Below are positions 46,541-58,783 of a stretch of DNA of 64,000 nucleotides, in pieces; position 1 is the first letter of the stretch, and each line of letters starts with the position of its first letter. The DNA is from Rhyacophila brunnea (lineage: Eukaryota; Arthropoda; Insecta; Trichoptera; Rhyacophilidae). The DNA lies in contig JAGYXB010000510.1 of the NCBI GenBank assembly GCA_022495005.1, forward strand, positions 248,001-312,000, read 5' to 3'. A program made the position numbers and the translations under genes. Under the pieces are notes generated by a model that saw only the letters and a list, made by a program, of their open reading frames with translations, was not told where the DNA came from and searched no databases.

Positions 46541-46993
46541 GAAATAATTACAAGATAAAAAGAACTTTTTATATACAACGTTTTTAAATTTTCTGTTGAA
46601 TCATAAACTTGACTTGAGTAGCTTAAACGATCAAAAAAATTTGTACTTGATAGAAATAATACCGAAATGTCATTTTGACATGTCATATTGGTTTCCATAG
46701 TAACGCACGTATATATTAATAATTTAGTTACTAGGACCCCAGACCCCTAGCAACCAATAATGGTGTCAAAAAACTTTTCATACAAAACAGAATTAACTAA
46801 AAATGAATTCAATTCTACATAAAGATGGCTAAAAGTATTAAAAAAATGCATTGGCATCGTGTTCTGATCTATTCTAAAAGTTTCAAATGTCTAGCTAGTC
46901 GGGAAGTTAGTTAACAATCGATTGCAAGATTTGTACCGGACAAAGAACCTCCGGACAAATAAGAATACGACCTAAGAAAAACGTTGTAAAAAT
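46541..46993 (+). repeat. Interspersed repeat family A, copy 4
   Basis: GAAATAATTACAAGATAAAA, GTTTCCATAGTAACGCACGT, AGTTACTAGGACCCCAGACC with CCTAGCAACCAATAATGG, TCTAGCTAGTCGGGAAGTTA and ACAAAGAACCTCCGGACAAA, ending AAAACGTTGTAAAA. Internal length differences against copies 2 and 3 lie around 46612-46670. Confidence 0.75.
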
Positions 46994-46999
46994 TCGGAA

Positions 47000-47900
47000 T
47001 GCTTTAATTTGTAATTATTATTCTCATAAACAAATACTACGGTATTTTTAAAACTTTTTTGTTTCTCGGCGTTCTATTTTTAAATATCTGCTGATCAGAT
47101 AGGTGCTGGAATCTATAGTCATAATCGTGAATCAGCGCATTAATTGAAAAGTGTCTGATTGCTTCCCTGAAATTCACGCTGGTCGTGGAGCCACTGGCCT
47201 AAAACGTAAAGAATTATGATTCAATTCATTGAATTTGCACTATATTAGAGGAAATCTTATTAAATTTTAATAGTAAGAGTTTTTGGTACGTACTCGTATT
47301 TAAAGTGGTAATGAAAAATAGTATTTTGCAAGTTGGCGTATTGAAACTGCACATATATTTACAATGCAACAAATGACTGCATCGTTGAGAAGAATACCGA
47401 TGGGTACAGCGACCAAGACAAACAGTTGCAGAATTAGTAGGTATCCCACGTAAAAATATTAAATATTACATTATTATCAAAAGTCCTTTAAGGTAAGGTA
47501 TTTATTGAACAATATGTTATTTAAAACCACTTAACCTTTATAATATAATTGATACTTTTGTGATGAATTATTAAATATTTAAATATTTGCAATAATTAGT
47601 CGTAAAAGGTTATTTTTCTTAACCTTTATCTTATTTTGTTAATAAATTTCGTTCCGTTCTGTGTTGTCACATTGCGTTACTGTACTAGTTGTATTATAAT
47701 GACTGTAGTATAAAATTAACTTAACTATTTTTTTTTAAATTCAAACGAATAATTTACAAGATTTAAAAATGTTGAAGTAAGTTACAACAAAAAATCGTGG
47801 AGTGATCCGTGACGTCGGTTAGTAATTAAAGTAATTTAATACCTACTTTGATTTAAAATACAAAATCCATACATACAGTAGTTAAAATTTGTCGCAATTA
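47000..47900. other. Unannotated AT-rich sequence
   Basis: No recognised feature. Confidence 0.4.
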
Positions 47901-47902
47901 GA

Positions 47903-48060
47903 TAAGATTCCTTAGCATAGTGGTCTATGCACGTGGGGGTGAATCCAGAGAGACGCGTGTTCGAACCTGCTGGGTGTCGTATTTTTTCAAAAAAGGTTTT
48001 TTCTATTGGTTATCTATTTTCTCAGAAGTATTTTCAAAATTATGTATGTTTAGTTATAAT
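47903..48060 (+). repeat. SINE-like family S, copy 3 (best tRNA-like head)
   Basis: GATTCCTTAGCATAGTGGTC is box-A-like, and GTGTTCGAACCTGCTGGG about 40 bases later is box-B-like, giving tRNA spacing. GTCGTATTTTTTC and CAAAATTATGTATGTTTAG follow and match the body of the copies near 8.3 and 59.7 kb. The 77-codon frame across it is incidental. Confidence 0.6.
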
Positions 48061-48064
48061 TTAA

Positions 48065-49155
48065 TGGTTGATTTTAGCATAAAACAATACCTATACATAT
48101 TATTTTATATTAGAAATATATTATTTCTAGTATTCAATACGAATATGTATTAATAATATTTAATAATAATGATTTTTTTCTATGATGTGTGTTTATCAAA
48201 TTTTTCAAAATGATGTATTTTCTAAAATAACTTAATTATTTTTAATTTCTTAGTAAAATTCTTTATTTTATATCAGTTAAAATTGACAAGACCAGCAGTT
48301 AAGATTCTCAAATTATGTGAAATAATAACTACTAGGTAGAAGTTTTTTATGTTTAATCTTATTTATTATTAAGTTTGTATTACTAATTGTCTCAACAGTG
48401 GGGCGCAAGCTTTATTTAGATGTCCAACTTTTCTGTGTTAACACACAAACACACGGAGCTTCACTTTATTAAAACCGACTCGACCGAAGTGGAGAAAAAA
48501 AACTTTACGAAACTTTTGACGTGTAATTAGACTGTAACGCGAGTCCATTAATTTGAGCTTTAGAAGACGAAGACGAAGAAGAAGAAGAAGAAGAAAACGT
48601 AGCTGCACCGTTGTTTACGCAACATGTTTGCTTTAATCAAATTTAAACGCTTCTATTAAATTGTTTTGTTTCAGGTTTTTTTAGGCTGTGCTCTTTTTTG
48701 CGTTTACGTTTATTGAGTTTACCTAGCCGTTCGCCGAGGAAGGTTTTTTGATTAAATTTTGTGATAGAGTGTTTGAATTACTCCTACGTGGATAAACATG
48801 TTTTGCTCTAATAGTAGCGCATCGATACAAATTAAAATAATATTACGTTTCCATATATTTATTCAATGCTCTATAAGCAAACATTGCCATTCATTTCATG
48901 AAGGTTTTAAAATACAGATTTATTTACCAGATAATAATACATATTATTATAATTTATCGGTTGTTTCTTCACTGATATAACCGGTGAGTCCCGCTCAACT
49001 GAGTACCTGAGGCAGCGATTAAGCATCGCCATCTCAAGAGATGATTGTTTTAGGTACTGTTGGCGGATCCAGGGGACTGGGAGAGATATTTTATATACTA
49101 GAAAATACCTAGAATATTTAGAGTTTTATAAATATTATTTTATATATACTTATTT
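48065..49155. other. AT-rich sequence with a GAA microsatellite
   Basis: At 48562-48596 an imperfect purine repeat GAAGACGAAGACGAAGAAGA continues as (AAG)n. A less AT-rich patch at 48980-49080 has no sustained frame. Confidence 0.5.
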
Positions 49156-49159
49156 TGCA

Positions 49160-49335
49160 TTGTTTATTTACTTATTAATTTAAAAAGACACATTGCGCAC
49201 ATAACAAATTATAAAAAGTACTTACATGTAAATCAATTTAGTAGAGGAAAAAAACAAACCAAAAATAATTTTATAGCAAAAGAAATAAAATAAAAAAACA
49301 ACAATTATTCAAGAAAAATACAAATTATACAATAA
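49160..49335 (-). mobile_element. LINE 3' end, family H
   Basis: The plus strand shows TTAATTTAAAAAGACACATT, GCGCACATAACAAATTATAA, then ACAAACCAAAAATAATTTTA and AATAAAATAAAAAAACAACA. The reverse complement is collinear with 13715-13925. Non-coding trailer only. Confidence 0.6.
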
Positions 49336-49339
49336 AATA

Positions 49340-50020
49340 GAATTTTAAAAACAAAATACATATTGCATCGCTAAAAATGTCTACATCTAGGGAGTGCACT
49401 GACCAGCCACACATCCCTCGCTATTGTTATTGTATTTTAATCTTTTTATTGTTATTATAGATGGTATTATAGTTTTCTATCTAATTATGATCCATTCTAA
49501 CTATATATGCCAATTATTCTTATTACATGCTTCTTGAAAACAGTGAGCAGTTAAGTATTGCATATATATTTTTTTAATATTGACTTGATATACATAAATT
49601 ATTTTTTTGTTATTTTAGTTTGTGTACTGTGTTTCGTTGTATATATTTATAATCAGCACTTCTTTCACATTACATTACATATTAATATTGAAAATTGCTA
49701 ATTGGAAAACTGAATTGTTAGTGAAAGCTCAAATCCCACTCGATCAATCGTTTTTCTTTGTTTTTTTCTAATGTAATATTGTTTTTATAAGGTTGTAAAG
49801 ATTGATTTATTTTCAATAAATAATATAATTTTACCTCAATATTAATTTAATTAATTATAATAATATTACGTTATATAACTTGGACTTTTTTCAGTATAAA
49901 ACATATATATTTATATATGTTTAAAAAACAATATACCTACCTGTGCAATGTGAAATTCTATGGATGTATTGTAAAATATCCCCTGAAATGCGTTATTTTA
50001 TGTGTATTTTTGTGCAATTA
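49340..50020. other. Unannotated AT-rich sequence
   Basis: No recognised element. A local palindrome ACATATATATTTATATATGT lies near 49900. Confidence 0.45.
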
Positions 50021-50021
50021 G

Positions 50022-50695
50022 GTCATCATCATCATCAGGGGCGCGACAACCCGGTGTGGGTCCTGGCCTCCTCCAACAGCTCCCTCCACCTGTCCCTATC
50101 CAGTGTGGCCGCTTTCCAATTTGGTACCCCAGAATACGGCAGTCACTGGCAGCTCCATCTAACCAGCGAATCTTTGGCCTCCCTCTTCTTCTACGTCCTA
50201 TTGGATTGCTGGACATCACTCTCTTTGCCGGTTCATTGTCATTCATACGGTGCACATGACCTAGCCATCGCAGTTTCCCAATCTTAATTGATTGAACTGC
50301 GCTGCAATCTTCGTACAGCCCGTAGAGCTCAGCATTATATCTTCTCCTCCAATTGGTGCCATCCCTGATCGGTCCATATATACGGCGGAGAATTTTTCTT
50401 TCAAAGATGTTCAGGGCTCGTTCATTTCGCAGAGTTAATGTCAGGTTTCCGATGCGTAGGTGAGCACTGGCTTTACAAGTGTCTTGTAAAGAGTGCTTTT
50501 AGTTTGGCGAGATAGTATGCGGGACTTAAAATGTCTTAACAGGCCAAAGTAGCATTTATTCGCAGACATGATTCTCTTGTTGATTTCTTCTGTAATATCA
50601 TTATGTCGAGTTACAAGAGAGATCCAAGGTATATGAAACTGTCGACCGTATCAAACTTGTATGCACCAATATCTAACTTTGGTGCGACTTGTGCA
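50022..50695 (-). pseudogene. LINE reverse transcriptase C-terminal third, frameshifted
   Basis: The minus strand reads in order KFDTVDSFIYLGSLL; after a frame change, EEINKRIMSANKCYFGLLRH, then LYKTLVKPVLTYASE; then ERALNIFERKILRRIYGP; and after KIGKLRWLGHVHRMNDN the segment NPIGRRRRGRPKIRWLDG. This is the thumb and tail of an insect endonuclease-reverse transcriptase: YLGS, VKPVLTY.SE, FERKILR.I.GP, L.W.GHV.RM and RR.GRP..RW.D. At least two frame changes and a stop break it. The catalytic YADD box lies upstream of the truncation. Plus frames at 49943-50287 are antisense shadows. Confidence 0.85.
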
Positions 50696-50699
50696 ATTA

Positions 50700-51985
50700 G
50701 GTGGTAAGAAACTTTTTTTTTATATCTTGTTATGTATCCATAACCCCCTTCTCTATGATATCTCCCAACCGACAATAAATTGTCTTTTGTTTAATTCATC
50801 GACATTCTAAGTTACTAGTGTTGTACCATTGTTAAGAATATTATTCGATCAGTGTAATTTTGAGTATTGCAATGTACCTACTCAATATTACATTATTGAT
50901 CAACCCCAATTTATCCACCCTATCTATAAACCCGTGTACATGAACTAAGCATCATTAATATTACTTACTTACTATTTCATATTTATACAACTGTAAATGA
51001 TTCTAATATCATTCAACTCGAACTATTCAACTTGTTCAAACTTAACTCAGCTCTAGTCTCCGAGTTGTTTCAGTGCGGATTTTGAGATACTGGAGAATAA
51101 TATCCATTGAGTCTTATTACTGATAAACATCTTCTACTGGACCACGTGAAGGATCGGGGCCCGTTGGTAATAATTTTCGTTGCCGAATACATAACAATCT
51201 TACTAACTCATTTCAAGTAGATATATATATTCATAGCATACCCGTTATGAAAATTTGCAGCACTCCACTAATTAGTATTAGTGTACATACTTAGACAATT
51301 GTCATAGTAAGTATATCTCTGATAATGTCAAATTATTGTATCATAAAAACTACACGAGGCATTATCAAGTTTAATATTTTTACCTGTTTAGTAATTAGTC
51401 ATATCAAAATTAATTTAAAACTCTGATAAAAATTAATTCAGCATCGCTCGTAATGCTTCATTATAGCGATTAGCTTAGTTATCCCTGAAAGCGGCAGTAT
51501 TATTTTTAATGCCAAAAGCGTAAAGCAGAAAGGAAAATATTAAAACGTTAAATTTTAATATTTTCCTAATTAATTAAATCGACCATTGGACAGCGATATG
51601 AATTCTAAATTGAGAAAAAAATAAATATAACGTAGAGGTTTGCATATTTTTATAATTTTTGAATTATATAATTTAATTATTCCGTGTTTCTTATCACGTT
51701 TCAAGTATTATTAATTATTTTCACTTTTAATTCCTGATGTAACGACATGTTATTAGAAATTTCAAACGCTTTGAATAATTAGGTATACAGTAGAACCTAG
51801 AGGGGGCGGCGTCTGATACAACTGAAAGTCCGTTATATAAAAACAAAAACCTGTTCATTCCTCATCGGATGATATACCTATCACACACCTGTTATGAAGT
51901 GACATTAATATTCGATGTCAACGCTTTCAGTAATTATTCTGCCTAACTTTTGAAATCTGCTGTTTTTTTAATAATTAACTCAATA
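50700..51985. other. Unannotated AT-rich sequence
   Basis: No recognised element. Confidence 0.4.
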
Positions 51986-51987
51986 AA

Positions 51988-52281
51988 TTAATAGTAATTA
52001 AATATTATTAGATCGTTGAGATGCGATGTTATCACTGATAACTTTGTTTTTGGCGTGTTGTTACTTCTTACTCTGCTATCTTCATTTCCATCCTCATTTT
52101 CCAAGATCACAACTTCATATTCCGCTATTTCATTTTTAGTCATGATGTGGTACCCAGGATCAATTTCATATACTTCTAACCTTTGTAAACTTATTGAATG
52201 GAGTATTAAATGCATCCATTCAATTCGAGTGAACAAATTAAACTGCTGTGCAGCTGTGTGAATTAGCGGCCAGCCAGTCAA
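51988..52281 (-). pseudogene. Possible Tigger/pogo-like transposase C-terminal scrap
   Basis: The 97-codon minus frame contains IDPGYHIMTKNEIAEYEVVI, followed by an acidic run ENEDGNEDS. This resembles the linker after the catalytic domain of Tigger/Jerky-type transposases (a DPGYQ.L...EI. motif before an acidic stretch). No DDE residues are included, the upstream minus-strand sequence is not open, and the match is by eye only. A chance frame is possible. Confidence 0.3.
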
Positions 52282-52284
52282 ACG

Positions 52285-53030
52285 TTGGTGCTACGTTCAG
52301 TCTACGAGCAGGACGGTATTATGAATCGAATTCGGGTGCAAAAGGTATGATGTGATTATCATGCAAATGACATTGTTTTCAAGCGGTGATACTTAGATTT
52401 AAACAAGCAGGATATTTTGTCCGCTTTATTTGTAATTATTCTATAATTCACTAATATAGCTTCCGTTTACTATATACCTAGGTCCTATTAAGAATACCAA
52501 CGTTTTTCAAAATTACTATATTTTTTGACCTTTTTCAGATTTCGTACCTGCATAAAAAGTCAAACAGTAAAATTAAATCTATAATTTTTCAAGATGTATA
52601 AAACAATTCAAAAAAATTAATTGTCGAATTATGGGTGTGTTACACTACTAACTTTCTCGATTACTATAGCGAATACATATTTCAAAATCTGGCGATTCAA
52701 ACTTCCGCATTAGCTTAACCGTGTTGTTGAAAATTTTGGAATTCAGAACTGCCAGATTTCACAGCCGCCAACTTTACAAACATAATCTTTTGGGTAAGCC
52801 GTACGAAATATCTCATTACCTAACCTAACGAGAAATCTTAAAGTAATAAAAGATAAGGGTGGGGTGAAAATGCGCACCCCCCTAATTCTTTAGCTTAATA
52901 TACGTACCTTGATTAAATTGGTAAATTGGAAGGTAGGCAAGCTCTAATTTTGTACATATAAATCGTTAGATTAGAAATTGGGCAACACGGTGCTAATAGG
53001 AAACAACGTTATTTAGATTTCAAATTATGT
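52285..53030. other. Unannotated sequence
   Basis: A small hairpin GGGGTGAAAATGCGCACCCC lies near 52861. No frame or repeat recognised. Confidence 0.45.
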
Positions 53031-53032
53031 CA

Positions 53033-53445
53033 GCGAACATTACAAATTATACGTGTAATACGTTAACAACATGACATGACTAACAAATAAAATTAATAAA
53101 TAGAATTTTTAACAACAAAAAAAGATTAACGCGAAAGAAATATAAATTTAAAATCATAAAAGTGCAAGCAATTCCCCGAGTGACGTAAGTAGATAATATC
53201 ACGAGCTTATGATTTCTCGACAATTTTTCATTTCTTGAGATTCGAGATTGGCATTGTCTGATTATTTCTCGAGAATTTTTGAAATGTAATTTTCCGATCA
53301 CACCCTCTAATAATAATAATTTATCATAAAAGTCCTCATAAATAATTTTCCCGCACGTAACTGAAATATATTACTATCGGATTATATTTTGTTGAACACA
53401 TTTATTGCCTTCCCAATTTGTATTACCAATGACATGTTAGTTTTT
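53033..53445 (-). mobile_element. LINE 3' end, family H (decayed)
   Basis: The right part, read on the minus strand, gives QIGKAINVF and then SDSNIFQLRAGK, aligned with the terminal peptide-like piece near 6.25 and 63.5 kb. The left part has AACAACATGACATGACTAAC and AAATAAAATTAATAAATAG, as in the trailer. The 73-codon minus frame at 53080-53301 lies in the trailer and is not conserved. Confidence 0.45.
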
Positions 53446-53449
53446 CACA

Positions 53450-53940
53450 TTAGGAGAATGAAGTACTGATTTATAATGTCGTTACTACTTTATCTAGAAA
53501 ATATATAATCTTACTATGTCGATTCTTAAACATTTGTAGTATACCTAGTTGAATTGGTTTGGTAGTCAAAATAAATTAATAATATTTTGTACGTTACCAC
53601 ATTTAAAGTTGGCAGCTATCAGCTCTTGTTTATAACCGGCATCTTTAATGGGGTATTTTTATCATAATTATATACGTAATTTGTTTGTGACCGTTCATCT
53701 TAATATTCTAATATAATGGATTCATCAAAAAGAGAGGTACATTAAGTGAGGAAGCGACAAAAATTGATATGCAAATTGTTAATAGAAAGATAGTGGCAAG
53801 CAATTAAGATTAAAAGAATATCTTTCACTATATGATTGCTGTTATATTGTTATATTTTAATTAGAATATATTTTTCAGTACCTACCCACTTAGATATTTT
53901 ATATTGTAAATTAATCGAGAAAATATTCAATTAAATAAAT
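53450..53940. other. Unannotated AT-rich sequence
   Basis: No recognised feature. Confidence 0.4.
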
Positions 53941-53943
53941 ATG

Positions 53944-54290
53944 CTTCTTCTTATTGTGCCATCCCCTAGCGGAGGTTGGCCACCATCAAGGCGATCTTAT
54001 CTTTGTCGTCTGCTATCCGGAACAGTTCGGTGGAGCTGCGCTCGTACCAATAACGGAGGTCCTTAAGCCACGAACTGCTGCGCCGTCCTCTGCTACGCTT
54101 CCCATTGATCTTTACTCGAATGACAAGTTGGGGAATGCTGTATTTTTGACCTCTCATAATGTGGCCGAGGTATTGTAGTTTCCTGGTTTTGATACTACGT
54201 AGAACTTCTCGGTCCTTCCCCATGCGATTGAGAACTTCAACATTTGTCACCCGGTCAGTCCAAGGAATTTTGAAGATGCGTCTATAATAA
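53944..54290 (-). pseudogene. RTE-like LINE polyprotein C-terminal fragment, copy 3 (best preserved)
   Basis: The minus strand is open for 94 codons from 54250: TNVEVLNRMGKDREVLRSIK, TRKLQYLGHIMRGQKYS, NGKRSRGRRSSSWLKDLRYW and ELFRIADDKDKIALMVANLR. Reading on upstream gives RRIFKIPWTDRV. This matches the region after the reverse transcriptase in RTE-type elements (DRVTN.EVL.RM, YLGHI.R..KY, KR..GRR..SWL..LR.W, A.DK..IA.M.ANLR) and ends at its natural C-terminus. Truncated at the 5' side near 54290. The 74-codon plus frame is antisense. Confidence 0.85.
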
Positions 54291-54509
54291 ATATGCTATG
54301 TTATATTATTGTTTTCAGAATAACTGAATAATTTATGAAAGTAGCGTTAGTATATTGAAAATACATCCCAAAACTCAGTCATAGGATGAATACTGAAAAA
54401 AACACGAATGCGAATCAATAATTATTTACAGGGATGACACTTTCAATACCGTAATTCCTTACTTGTCTTACAAACGAAATACTGTGTAAGTATATTTTAA
54501 TACCACTTG

Positions 54510-55255
54510 GTCTTGACTAGGGATCCCGAGCTATTTTCGATACCTATGAATCCCGGGATTGATAAACATAATCCCGGGATTTCGGGATTGATATTTTTAT
54601 CAATTTTTATGGAAAATAAAATAAAAGCAAAAATAAAACAGAAAAAATACTTTTAATAAAAAATAACTACATTAGAAATAAACTGAGTTTGAATGAAGTT
54701 TGATTTATACCCATGTGTAGGTTGCCGATTCATTTTATTTTTTCACATGAATTATTAAAAATGAGAAAGATTGGAAAAAAACAATGCTTCGCACTTTTAA
54801 CAAAGTAATTCTACCATGATATCATACGTTTTACGGCAGTTTCATATTTGGCTGACTAATTAGATTTATGATGCGGAAAGGCCATAAGTACGCCATGATT
54901 ATTTTCTTTACTATTTTAAATCTCGCTAATCCATTCATTATGTATTTACTATCAGAAGCAGCAATCTCATATTAAATTCACATTATTATTTATATTACAA
55001 TATTATTTACTCCATTAAACTTGTGTATTTCCAAGATTGAACTATACAATATTAACAATAAATGTCTTAAATAGTATAAATTATACTAGATTTATTTTTG
55101 ACCGATTTTATCAATGTTATTTGTAAATATAAAAAAATTATATTAACAATGGAAAAAATACCAATCCCGGGACCAGTCCCGGGGGATTGTCAAATTGTAA
55201 TCCCGAAATCCCGGGATCAGAATTTTGGCTCGGGATTGGATTCCCTAGTCTTGAC
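54510..55255. mobile_element. hAT-like element with AATCCCGGGATT subterminal palindromes
   Basis: Body 54518-55247, flanked exactly by GTCTTGAC at 54510-54517 and 55248-55255, an 8-base duplication. The ends are TAGGGATCCCGAGC and, read back, TAGGGAATCCAATCCCGAGC. Each subterminal zone carries several copies of ATCCCGGGAT (left about 54550-54590, right about 55157-55240). The roughly 550-base interior is AT-rich with no transposase frame, so it is a non-autonomous member. Frames near 55138-55375 overlap the palindromic end and are shadows. Confidence 0.85.
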
Positions 55256-55259
55256 ATGG

Positions 55260-55990
55260 TCCAAAATATTTCCAATGTAATGTACCTATATAAAAATATG
55301 GTTTTAAAAAAATGTATTTTTATTAGTACCTCAAAAATCACTGCTGTGGAAAATTTATTTATTGTATGTATATAAATTATTCCAATAGCCTTGTTTCACC
55401 CGTATTCGTGTGACTTATTATAACAGAGATAGCCATCGCTAGTTAGCAGTAAATCAGCCTGCTTCGTACGAGACGCCAGGCATCTTTGACTCTTGCATAA
55501 TGTATCAGCTATATAGCAACGATAACCCATCCTCCTTGGCTGAGGTGTTAGAGCTTATATCAAATTATTCTTTCCACTGTGATGTTAAGCATAATCCATT
55601 GAAATCTTTGTGTCAACCTGGCTTTCATTATTCTTTGTTGCATAGTATAATGCTGTGTGAAACGTTTGATTAATGTCCAGACATTTGGATCTACATTCAC
55701 ATTTTTTCTCACTGTAGGAATATTTTCAAATGACTGACTAATACGAATCATTCATTGGATAACAGTTACGACAGTGGAGTGTACACAATGACATTTTTAT
55801 AGAAAAAAAATCACAGTCACTATCAGTGTACAGAACATTCTTCATCCATAATCGAGGCTATTAGTTTCAAAATCAGTAACCCTTAACCTAACCCTTTTTC
55901 TCTTGATATTGATTCTGTAAGTTATTTTACAACATAATATAAACCAAATTCCGCCCCGTTTGCTAGTTAAATGCCATTAAAGGTTACATG
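55260..55990. other. Unannotated sequence
   Basis: A 63-codon minus frame (55560-55751) has no recognised motif. No repeat found. Confidence 0.35.
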
Positions 55991-55996
55991 TAAGTC

Positions 55997-56356
55997 GTAC
56001 GTATGCAGTTCATCGTGGGACACTTATTCGTGCGCCGCAGTACGTGAAACATGAGTTCTTATAACATTTTATCAAATGACGAGTTCTTCGTTAAACATTT
56101 CACCGTGAAATACATTTGTACGTATCTTATAAAATGCGACGATAGTTTGCAAATAATACTGTTCCAATTAGATTAACCCTAACCTAAACTAACCTCACCT
56201 AGCAAAGACATCTCCACATGTTGTAACATACGTACAAATATACTCCACGGTGAAATGTTCAACGAAGAACTCGTAATTTGATTAAATGTTACACGAACTC
56301 ACGTTTCACGTACTGCGGCGCACGAATAAGTGTCCTGCGGTGAACTGTTTACGTAC
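55997..56356. mobile_element. Foldback MITE with arms of about 130 bases
   Basis: The left arm reads CAGTTCATCGTGGGACACTT, ATTCGTGCGCCGCAGTACGT and GACGAGTTCTTCGTTAAACA with TTTCACCGTG. The right arm read back gives CAGTTCACCGCAGGACACTT, ATTCGTGCGCCGCAGTACGT and ACGAGTTCTTCGTTGAACAT. GTACGTA lies just outside both ends, in inverted orientation, so the terminal repeat probably begins there. The centre has AACCCTAACCTAAACTAACC. Non-coding; no unequivocal target duplication. Confidence 0.75.
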
Positions 56357-56359
56357 AAA

Positions 56360-58400
56360 TTTCGGGATACGGTCATTAAACCGTAAGTTAATTGCAAATT
56401 TGTTTATATTCATCGGCCGCCATTTTTCTTATTTTAAAACTAACTTTAAACGTGTTTTTTTTTATTAATTTTAATGACGCTTTAATTCGCTATTCGCTTT
56501 TTCTAAACCAGTTCTAAATGTGCTTGACGGGTTTTTGCCATTACGTCTAAATGGCAGAATAATATGGAGGTTATTGTCTTTAAATCTAAATGCCTCAATT
56601 CTTCGACCACAGTAAAGTAACTCTTCCTGAATCCTGACTAGTGGCTTGTTTAGGGACGTGGAAACTTTAAAGTTTGGCCGAAATAAAGACTATACATTAA
56701 ATTTCAACCATTTTTAATATAACTTGCTTTAATATAAAATAACTGAATGTTTATTTATTTGTGCCCAATTCTTGTTTCAAATAAAGTTTGCATTTTTATT
56801 TGAATTCAATTTTAAATTGGTGTTGTTTTCTTTAGCTTTAAATGCTGTTAACACGAATATCTGGTTAAATAATTTATGTTCAATCGAAGTATGTACCTAC
56901 ATTTTGATTTTGACAGCTACGAAATATACGCACAAAGTATTGGCGTGAAACTTTGTATTTGGCCTTTCGTTACAAGATATCTTGATTCGCCCCATTTTGT
57001 ATGAACCTTAGTAAAAGCTTAAATGTGTACCTGTCTGACTAAATAATATTGTTTACTACTTACTGATAATTAAGTCCCGAGACTTTGCTTTTGTTTTCGA
57101 CCATTTATAATTGGGTCGGAAATGAATTCAAGTCGAATAGAAGTGAAATACTTTATTCCGCCGTATTTCGTTTCCTTCAATTATAAATAATTAATTTGAA
57201 CCGTGCGATTAATCGAGCTGTATTTTTATCGTTTGCCTTTCTTCACAACAGGTATTTTATCGCGAAATTATTTTAATAATGAAACTGTATGATAAAATCC
57301 TTCCAAGGATAATTTAATCATCGAATAATAATTGAAAGAGATAAATGAAATGTACACAATGATTCGTTTACTTTTTTAAACATAATAACATTCAAATTTA
57401 TTTATATACAAATAGTATATTCTACAACTTAAAATATCAATATATTTAAAACGTGGAATGAAAAACCATAGTTATTAAAAACAAGTATTGAAAGAACAAT
57501 GAAATAGAAACGGTACATATTATAAACATTAAAAACACATACTTATTTGGAAGTGAGATGGAATAGGAAATCGGAGGGTAGGTTGACTTAAATGAATAAC
57601 TCAGAATTTGGTGCGTGAATGAAATGAACCCTGGTTTTATTATCTCCTTCCAAATAAATATTAATTTAATTATTACAGATAAGTTTACAGATTATAATTT
57701 AGCCGAGTGAAATCACGAGTATGCGTTCTGATGAATTATGAATTTGACCGGGCGAAGTGAAACGATACCCTTACGGCTAACTCTGATAACTGAATGACGA
57801 TGTTACTTTCTTCTACTGAGTGTTTTATATTGATTCGATACAATAAATAGAAAATGCTGCTATCAACTACTTGAATATTTTTGATAATCATGCTTATGCG
57901 GCTTATTGTGCAATGCATTATTCGTTTTGTAAATTATAAACAATTGCTTTTAATTTGAACAATTATGCAGTTTTAATAATTGAGCAAGATTGATATTCAG
58001 GTTTTGTGCATATTATGGTGAACCTATATAGCATTATTTATTAATTTTCGATATTATTGATTAATAGAATTACTATATTATTTTGCTAAATTAGCTTTCT
58101 GTTGAAATTTGATTGACTCACAAAAATCGCTTGTTTTGCAATTTTAACAATATTATGTTGCAAAATACATTGTAGTTATAAATTAATGGTTTCCTGCCAA
58201 GTCATGCTGGATGGTATGGTATTCACCCTACACTTACATGGAAGTACTCTGAATGAACTAAGTCAAACACGCATAAATAATAACAATCTTAAAATCAATT
58301 TTGCACTTCATTTAATCAAACTGCGCTGCACCGTGTCATATTTTTAATATGCCGCATATCTAGATAAATCCGCAGTTGGACGAAAGCAGATTCAATGTGA
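56360..58400. other. Unannotated AT-rich sequence
   Basis: About 2 kb with no recognised repeat or motif. Frames at 56286-56468 and 57736-57918 are short and AT-driven. Confidence 0.4.
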
Positions 58401-58407
58401 AAGTTTT

Positions 58408-58475
58408 TGGCCTCTCATATCAAGGATTCCGGGTTTGATTCCCGGTGATAATTAGCCAATGTTAAAAAGGTTCTC
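58408..58475 (+). repeat. tRNA-like SINE head, second copy
   Basis: GGCCTCTCATATCAAGGATT and CCGGGTTTGATTCCCGGTGA, the latter a well-paired T-arm-like hairpin with a box-B-like GGTTTGATTCC. It matches the minus-strand module at 2188-2265. No acceptor stem. Confidence 0.5.
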
Positions 58476-58479
58476 CAAG

Positions 58480-58780
58480 CTGATTTCTTTACTATCTGTC
58501 TTGTCGGTCTAGCTGCCTCTAAGTTCACATTTCGGTCGTTTATTACATATTGAGTCAATCATTTGTTCTTCATTCTATCTATATCTCTCCTGCTCATTTC
58601 TATTTAACGGTTTTAATAAGATCTATTACAAATGGTGTCTATTACTACCTACTTCAATATCGATAATTCTCTCGGAGAAATAAAAGTTCCATCGTTCACT
58701 TTCAGCTTTCATCATTTGAAATAGGTAACCAATTTTTAATTAAAGAAAGCAGTGGGAATTTTTGTTACCTGGATTGTTAA
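58480..58780. other. Unannotated sequence
   Basis: No recognised feature. Confidence 0.4.
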
Positions 58781-58783
58781 TCA

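Noticed and set aside
47925..47980. Functional tRNA gene at the GTTCGAACC site
   Set aside because: No closed acceptor stem, and the same body and tail follow box-B-like sequences elsewhere, which fits a SINE.
49943..50287. 114-codon and 85-codon plus frames as proteins
   Set aside because: They lie opposite a clear reverse transcriptase tail; the His and Ser runs come from a simple repeat on the other strand.
51988..52281. Confident call of a pogo/Tigger gene
   Set aside because: Only a short C-terminal-like motif is visible; no catalytic residues and no terminal repeats, so kept at low confidence.
56170..56205. Telomere-like CCTAA repeats
   Set aside because: AACCCTAACCTAAACTAACC is short, irregular and inside a foldback; scattered similar pieces (52815, 55879) are also short.
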